A stretch of 64,000 nt of DNA from Limonium bicolor (Eukaryota; Streptophyta; Magnoliopsida; Caryophyllales; Plumbaginaceae), in contig CM041778.1 in NCBI GenBank assembly GCA_023374045.1, positions 403,928,438 to 403,992,437 of the forward strand, read 5' to 3'. This document shows positions 58,628 through 64,000 of the stretch, one piece after another (position 1 is the first letter of the stretch; the number at the start of each line of letters is the position of its first letter). A program made the translations under genes and the position numbers. The notes below the pieces were generated by a model. The model was not told where the DNA came from. It saw only the letters and a program-made list of their open reading frames with translations, and made no database searches.

Positions 58628-59158
58628 ACCACCCTCAACATCAATGAGGGTTCTGGCTGTTCGCATAAATGGGCGCCCAAGGATTAGTGGTACTTCTTTG
58701 TCTTCCTCCATATCTAAGATCACAAAATCAGCAGGGAAAACAAAATTTCCAACTGACACAACCAAATCTCGCACTACTCCTTTCGGTAAAATAATGGACC
58801 TATCTGCTAATTGAAGAGTAATACGGGTGGGATCACATTCACCCAATCCAAGTTTAAGGTACATAGACATGGGCATTAAATTGATGCTAGCACCCAAATC
58901 ACATAGTCCCTTACCACAGTCGATATTACCTATAGAACATGGGATGATTGGAAGACCTGGATCATCGAGCTTCGGGGGAAGCTTTTTAGTGAGCACGGCA
59001 GAAACTCTCTCTGTCAACTGGACCGTTTCCTTTTCTATCAATGACCTTCTATTTGAGAGGATGTCCTTCATGAATTTTGCATAGATAGGCATTTGCTTTA
59101 ACGCATCTGCAAAAGGAATATTTATGGTTAGTTTCTTAAAGTGCTCAAAAACTTACCG
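58628..59158 (-). pseudogene. pol: Element F protease region, cut by element G
   Basis: On the - strand LTINIPFADALKQMPIYAKFMKD leads to the protease DLGASINLMPMSMY (catalytic Asp) and FVILDMEEDKEVPLILGRPFMRT, ending at DVEGG, where G inserted. The frame continues without loss at 49444. A one-base shift near 59150 separates it from gag. Confidence 0.9.
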
Positions 59159-59183
59159 AACTGCTCATCAAGGTCTTTCTTCT

Positions 59184-60912
59184 TTAGTCTGTTCGGGAAT
59201 GGAATGGGCAACTCAACAGCTGCTCTCTGTGATGGTTTGGGGCTGTGGGCAGATTTATTGTCTCATGCTCTGATTGTTTAGGTTTGCCAGCCGGCGCATT
59301 TTCCAACATTGGTTGCTCAACAATCTCAACCTCTTGACCCGCATCATTTTCTTTATTGGGTTGATTGGGAGTATCCACAGCTTCAGGGATCGGATGATCA
59401 AGCTGTCTACCACTTCTCAAGTTTATTGCTTTAGCATATTCTCTTGGATTCATCTCTGGTTGACTAGGCAAAGACCCTGCAGATCTCTCTGAAAGCTTCT
59501 GACTAATTTGAGCCAATTGGGTTTCCATTCGCTTATTGTAAGCCTTTTGTTCTTGCATGAATGCCTTTTGGTTGTTGTTGATTTCATCTTGCTCATTGAA
59601 TCTGGCTTTTATTGATGTAATGAATTCGCTCATCATGGCTTCCAAGTTTGAGGAACTACTAGCTCCTTGACTTTGCATTTGTTGGTTATGAGGGGGTCTC
59701 TGATAGGACTGATTATATTGTTGTGGTGCTTTCTGATTGTAATTGTTGTTCTGAAATCTTTGCTGCTGATATCCCTGATTGCTTTGGTTGTTATAGAAAT
59801 TTCCTTGTCTGTTCCCCAAGTAATTTACCTCTTCACTTGGTGGAGATGTACATTGACACAAGTTTGAGCTTCTACCACAGTATTCACAAGGTGGATAAAC
59901 TTCAGGAGATGCTGCTGCATTTGACAGCGGGTTCATCGCTGCACACATACGCTCAAACTGTTTTGACATCGCTTCTATCTTGGCAGCCAGAAAAGTACTC
60001 GAGTCCACTTCATAAACTCCAGCAGTTTTCTTCGGTGCAGCTTCTCCGGTTCTCGCACCTCCCCACTGATTGGATGCATTTGCAATGGTCTCTAATAATT
60101 CCTTGATTCTAGCTATTGGTAGCTCCATGAGGCTTCCTCCTGCACAAGTGTCTACCAACAAACGACTTGAATGATCCAAATCTTTGTAAAAGGACTGTAA
60201 AATTACCTCTTCTCCCAAGCCATGGTGTGGTACTCTGCGCACAATCCCTTTGAAACGCTCCCCAGCGTCAGATAATGTCTCACCGGTGAACTGCTTGAAG
60301 TTGGTAATCTCTCCTCTCATAGTCAACATTCAAGAAGGAGGGAAATACTTCGCCAAGAATACATTTGCTAACTCCGTCCAGGTAGTGATACTGTTGGGCG
60401 TTAATGAGTTTAACCATTCTGCAGCTCTGTCCCTTAGGGAAAATGGGAAGAGAGTCAATCTAGCAACCTCTTGTGAAGCTGGTGTAGAGCATGCTCCTAC
60501 CAATCTCAAGAAAGTGGTGAGATAGGACATTGGGATCTTCGGTGACTGTCCCGCTGAACTGGGGTGCGTTCATGACCATAGTAACATAGTGCGTCTTGAA
60601 CTGCCACTGCACTCCTGTTGGCAACGCAGGAATTACTATTGGTGAAATAAGCCCTTCGAAGCTTGGGCGGGTATAATCCCTCATGTGCCTCTCCGGATTC
60701 AAATTCTCCATATTGGTTCCTGAGGTGTTGTTTAGAATCTCTTCTTCAACTAGTAAGCCAGAAACAATCTCCTCTACTGGTGAATCTTTTAGAGGTACCT
60801 CCTGCTCAATTGGAGGATCCAGCTCTAACCTTTTTCGAATCCTTCTTGTTACTCTGTCTATTTCTGGTTCAATTTCGAATTCAGGGTTTCCTACAGAACG
60901 AGTTTTAACCAT
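59184..60912 (-). pseudogene. gag: Element F gag, one frameshift and one stop
   Basis: The ATG at 60912 reads MVKTRSVGNPEFEIEPEIDR. The matrix/capsid text runs to TEDPNV, where a frameshift (about 60500-60530) leads to the frame with LTLFPFSLRDRAAEWLNSLTPNSITTW. A TGA after AKYFPPS at 60330 is in frame with the following 381 codons (MRGEITNFKQFTGETLSDAGERF). The knuckle CEYCGRSSNLCQC lies near residue 148 of that part but lacks the usual His spacing. A Gln/Asn-rich region and LPSQPEMNPREYAKAINLRSGR follow. Confidence 0.88.
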
Positions 60913-61110
60913 AAAACAAAAATCAGATAACTGACAGTAGTGTAGCTGTAAAAGTAACTCAAACGGATATTACCATAACCGATAATAAGAAACAATTCGC
61001 ACAAAGCTAACAAAATGAACAAAATAAAATAAAACAAGGATAAACTAAAAAGAACAAAAACAAAACAAAATTTAATAAAATAAATAAAAATTAAACTAAG
61101 CAACCGTGCC
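60913..61110 (-). other. Element F leader
   Basis: This is AT-rich untranslated sequence between PBS and gag, with nothing else recognised. Confidence 0.6.
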
Positions 61111-61128
61111 TCCCCGGCAACGGCGCCA
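61111..61128 (-). promoter_or_regulatory. Element F primer binding site
   Basis: On the - strand TGGCGCCGTTGCCGGGGA lies six bases after the LTR end. It is the standard Athila PBS and here is perfect. Confidence 0.93.
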
Positions 61129-61134
61129 TTAACT

Positions 61135-62888
61135 TGTTGGGTAAAAACCTAACGGCAAGTATACCGGTCGATTATAGCAAGTTTTCCTTGAAGTGTCCCT
61201 CCAGGTTATCGAATCCAAGGGAGGCAGCGTTTTAGTTTAATTAATATTTAAGAACAAACTAATGAATCGGTTTACTCCAGTAACAGGGGGGTTTTGTTTG
61301 TTGAGTTACTAAAGTACGAAACAAGAATGTAAATATGAGCAAAGGTAATAAATGCAAGACAGTGAGCAAAATAATGATATTTTTGATTTAATAAAAAGGG
61401 GAAATTCCGGTTTACTAATCCTCCAATTTCTTCGGTTCCTTTCTCAGTGTGTTTACCAAAATCCAGACTAAAATCCTAGATCAGAAATATTCCACGTTCG
61501 GTCTCCCGCTCGGTGGAATCTAATTAACAGCTAATAAATTTTAACTCTCGTTACAAATTTACTAATTGCTAACAACTTTAAGAAAAATCCAGTTTATTGA
61601 TCAGTTAATATCCTAGAGGAATTACCATCTCTAAATAAACCGTACCGTTCCTGTTGTCTATTATTTACCGCAGTTCTCACTTATAAGCAGATAAACTGAT
61701 AAAATCAAGTAATTGGCCAAATCACAAGATTTATAAAAATAAATAAGGAACAACACTTTAATCTATTAAAATGATAAATCACAAAGATAATGGAACCTTG
61801 AATTTGGATTACATAGTAAACCAAAATTTATAAAAACTACTCAGCCATGGAAATGAAAATACTGTAAAAATATGTAAATAACATTAAAGAGGAAGAGAAG
61901 AAGAAACTCTGATTTAAGACTCTTTAATGGAGCCTCGGTGTACGATCAGCGCTTTCTTCTGCTCTTTCTCCAGAAAAGATGGTGAAGTCTTCAACTGCTT
62001 TCTGCACTCCAGACCCCTGTGGATGTATGTAGGTGTATAATGAGGTGGATGATATGAATGGAACGTGGTATATGAAATGGAAATGGATGGAGTTGTGGTC
62101 TTATGCTTCTCCAGAATTGTGTGTCTAAAATGTGTGAGAATGAGTTCTATTTATAGAACTTATGGATGAGTACGTAGCAGCCTGGTGTGGTGGACATGAT
62201 GATTAATTATGTTATTTGTTGGAAGGAAGGTGGGAGTGCAGTTTGGCAAATTTGGAAGGTAGTTAGATTAGTGGGATTAGAGGATGGAAAGTAGTAGCAG
62301 TGGAAGGAATGGAATACGATTGTGGAGGAAAGGCTGGAGACTATGGGGTGGTGGTTAGGCTGGAAAGGAAATCGGTAGTGCATGGGCGGTTTGTTTAATA
62401 TGAAGAAAACACAATGCTACTTCACGAGCGCGCTACAGACGTCTACTTCAACGTCATGGTCCGGGACTTAGGTCCTGTATGAAGTCCCGGACCATGGTAT
62501 AAAAACAACCCGAGATCTGCTCTGCTTTGTGGTCCGGGACTTAAGTTATTGAACAAGTCCCGGACCATGCCTGAATTTAAACCGAGAGTAGAGTCAATTT
62601 GTGGTCCGGGACTTAAGTTATGCAACAAGTCCCGGACCATATCTGAATTTAGGTCGAGAGATGACTTTCCTGACTCTATTTAGCTTGTTTGAAAAACTAT
62701 GGTCTCCAACAATGATATGAACATGTTTCTTTTGAGATTAAATACTTGAAAAAGCACATAAAAGCCATAAAAGAAGACAATTGCAGCAAGAGACATAAAA
62801 ATACTCAAAAGACAGGAATTTAGCAGTAAATAGCAACGAATTCGGTATCAAAAGACCATGCAGAAATAGGTAAATTCCTGACTTATCA
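61135..62888 (-). repeat. Element F 5' LTR (1754 bp)
   Basis: It is the pair of 40667-42420. The inverted-repeat cluster is at 62457-62639 and the TATA region near 62147-62157 (- strand). It ends at the duplication 62889-62893. Confidence 0.96.
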
Positions 62889-62893
62889 GAGAG

Positions 62894-64000
62894 TCACCCT
62901 GATTTATGACTATCATGTCAATACCAATGGGAAGTTGCTCAAAAGATTTATTATCAAGACTGGAAGTTCAAAGGAAGTGCCAACATGGCTACCGAATATG
63001 GTACGGGTAGAAACAATACCGTAACCGATATGTGTTGAACCGATAGCCAGCCTGCATGGCGCACTTGCCATGGCAAGTGCCGTTATAACAGGGCTATTGG
63101 GGAGAACTTTAACGATGAGGAAGTACTTAGTAAATTACCATGAAGGCGAATGAAACAATTGTAGGATCACTAGTCCTAAGAATTTGAAGCACGAACCTTT
63201 GGAAGGGCGTAACGGCCTAACCATTGTAGTTAAGGATATACCAGTCTACGAGAAGCTAGACTCGGTCAAGACTACCAAACATTTTAATGCCATGAGAATT
63301 TTTCTTTCAAACTCAGAACCCAAATTTTCTTCCAAACTCATATTTATTTCAAACCTTCTTTTATGCCCAAATTTCTCTCAAAGTTTAGATTTTCTTTAAA
63401 ACCAAAATTAGAAGACCTGCACCGGCCTCACCGCCACACAGTAGGAAATTTATACCCAGGTCACTTTCGAACAACCTGACAACAATTTAATAAACCAAGG
63501 GTATCAACCCGAAGGAGAAGACCGAATCCATACTAAGTACAAAAAGAAGGTAGAACATACCTAAGAGCATAGTAGTTGAATTTCCCTCGATTAAGTTCGG
63601 GAAGCACTAAATACATGTTATCATAGGACGATATAAGAGGAGTTGACAACAAAATACTTCACATAGGCGTGTGACAACACTACGAGTGTATGAAAATGAA
63701 ATGTGGGACGACTGCACTCCAGAGGAGCTTACGGGCCTGACAGACTCATTCATGAGTTAGTCAGGTAAGTAGTAATGTATCAGTAGGGTGCCCCACATAT
63801 GTATACGAGTAGAGTCAGAAACACGGGAAGTAGTCAACTCCATACCACAGTCAGCGGTGGAATTCAGACCATCGAACGATTGAAGCGAAAGGACTCAGTT
63901 AAGTTAGCGAGACTAAAGGAATTAGTGAATTCATTTCAGGAAAATGATTAAGAGTCAGGAAGTGCGAAGTGCACTGACTAATAAGTATGGACAATTGACA
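62894..64000 (+). other. Element E interior, right part
   Basis: No retroelement protein motif was recognised in six frames and no RNA gene. It contains a perfect 20-bp palindrome at 63061-63080. The sequence continues past the window edge. Confidence 0.55.

Larger units (their letters stand above)
40667..62888 (-). mobile_element. Element F: young Athila element with env-like ORF, carrying nested element G
   Basis: It has two 1754-bp LTRs (40667-42420 and 61135-62888), a perfect PBS, gag, protease, one long RT-RNase H-integrase frame, a spacer with inverted repeats, an env-like ORF, a tail and a polypurine tract, all on the - strand. I count about 24 substitutions and 2 single-base indels between the LTRs (about 1.4%). 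Without G its length is about 13 kb. Confidence 0.96.
35820..64000 (+). mobile_element. Element E: long-LTR, apparently non-coding (LARD-like) element, right end outside window
   Basis: It has a 4051-bp LTR, a Met-tRNA PBS and an interior seen at 39871-40666 and 62894-64000, split by element F. The LTR shares patches with element C and the same PBS hairpin, so it derives from the Tekay group. In about 1.9 kb of visible interior I find no gag, protease or RT wording in any frame. Very long LTRs around a non-coding interior fit the LARD class. TTATA (35815-35819) is the presumed left target duplication. Confidence 0.7.

Noticed and set aside
1..64000. A host cellular gene hidden between elements
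   Set aside because: Every stretch over 300 bases could be placed in an LTR, leader, tail or interior of a named element; no plant gene domain was seen, though very small exons cannot be excluded.

Overview
The window is nuclear DNA of a flowering plant, most likely a dicot, from heterochromatin-like repeat-rich sequence. Every recognisable gene belongs to an LTR retrotransposon of the Ty3/gypsy order: Athila, Tekay/Del chromovirus and Ogre/Tat lineages, all plant-specific. I found no cellular gene, tRNA, rRNA or CRISPR array. The species cannot be named from what is visible.

Layout. The backbone is an old Tekay-type chromovirus (element B) whose 5' LTR remnant starts at 5992 and whose 3' LTR remnant ends at 35819. 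Everything else is inserted into it or into its guests. Athila element A (1-5991, + strand, left end outside the window) lies in B's 5' LTR. Tekay-like element C (10943 to about 15240: one LTR plus the start of gag) broke B's reverse transcriptase, and a deletion then removed the RT core. A 587-bp hAT-type MITE (15939-16525, 8-bp target duplication) lies between B's RNase H and integrase. Athila element D (17384-33040, - strand, target duplication GCTCT) splits B's integrase, and D's env-like ORF is itself split by a solo LTR (20755-22496, duplication TCGCT). Element E (35820 to beyond 64000), with a 4.05-kb LTR and apparently non-coding interior, lies in B's 3' LTR. Inside E is Athila element F (40667-62888, - strand, duplication GAGAG), and inside F's gag-pol is a non-autonomous Ogre-like element G (49445-58627, - strand, duplication ACCAC) that keeps gag but has no pol. 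At the right edge the nest is four levels deep: B, E, F, G.

Activity. By-eye LTR comparison gives about 1.4% substitutions for F, 0.7% for G and roughly 2-3% for D, which agrees with the nesting order. F keeps a single 1069-codon RT-RNase H-integrase frame, but its gag and env-like frames carry stops or frameshifts. D shows many Gln-to-stop and Trp-to-stop changes of the kind expected from 5-methylcytosine deamination.

Most interesting signal. All the LTR families seen here, although from three different lineages, carry compact clusters of short inverted repeats in the LTR, and in D and F also between pol and the env-like ORF. Nearly all use the same GTCCG/CGGAC vocabulary. Element E (Tekay-like) and element F (Athila) share almost the same 12-bp arms. 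In B the inner stems vary in a compensating way. In the Athila LTRs the clusters lie about 170-500 bp upstream of a TATA box. I know of no described function for them, and they are the best candidate here for an undescribed shared cis-acting system.
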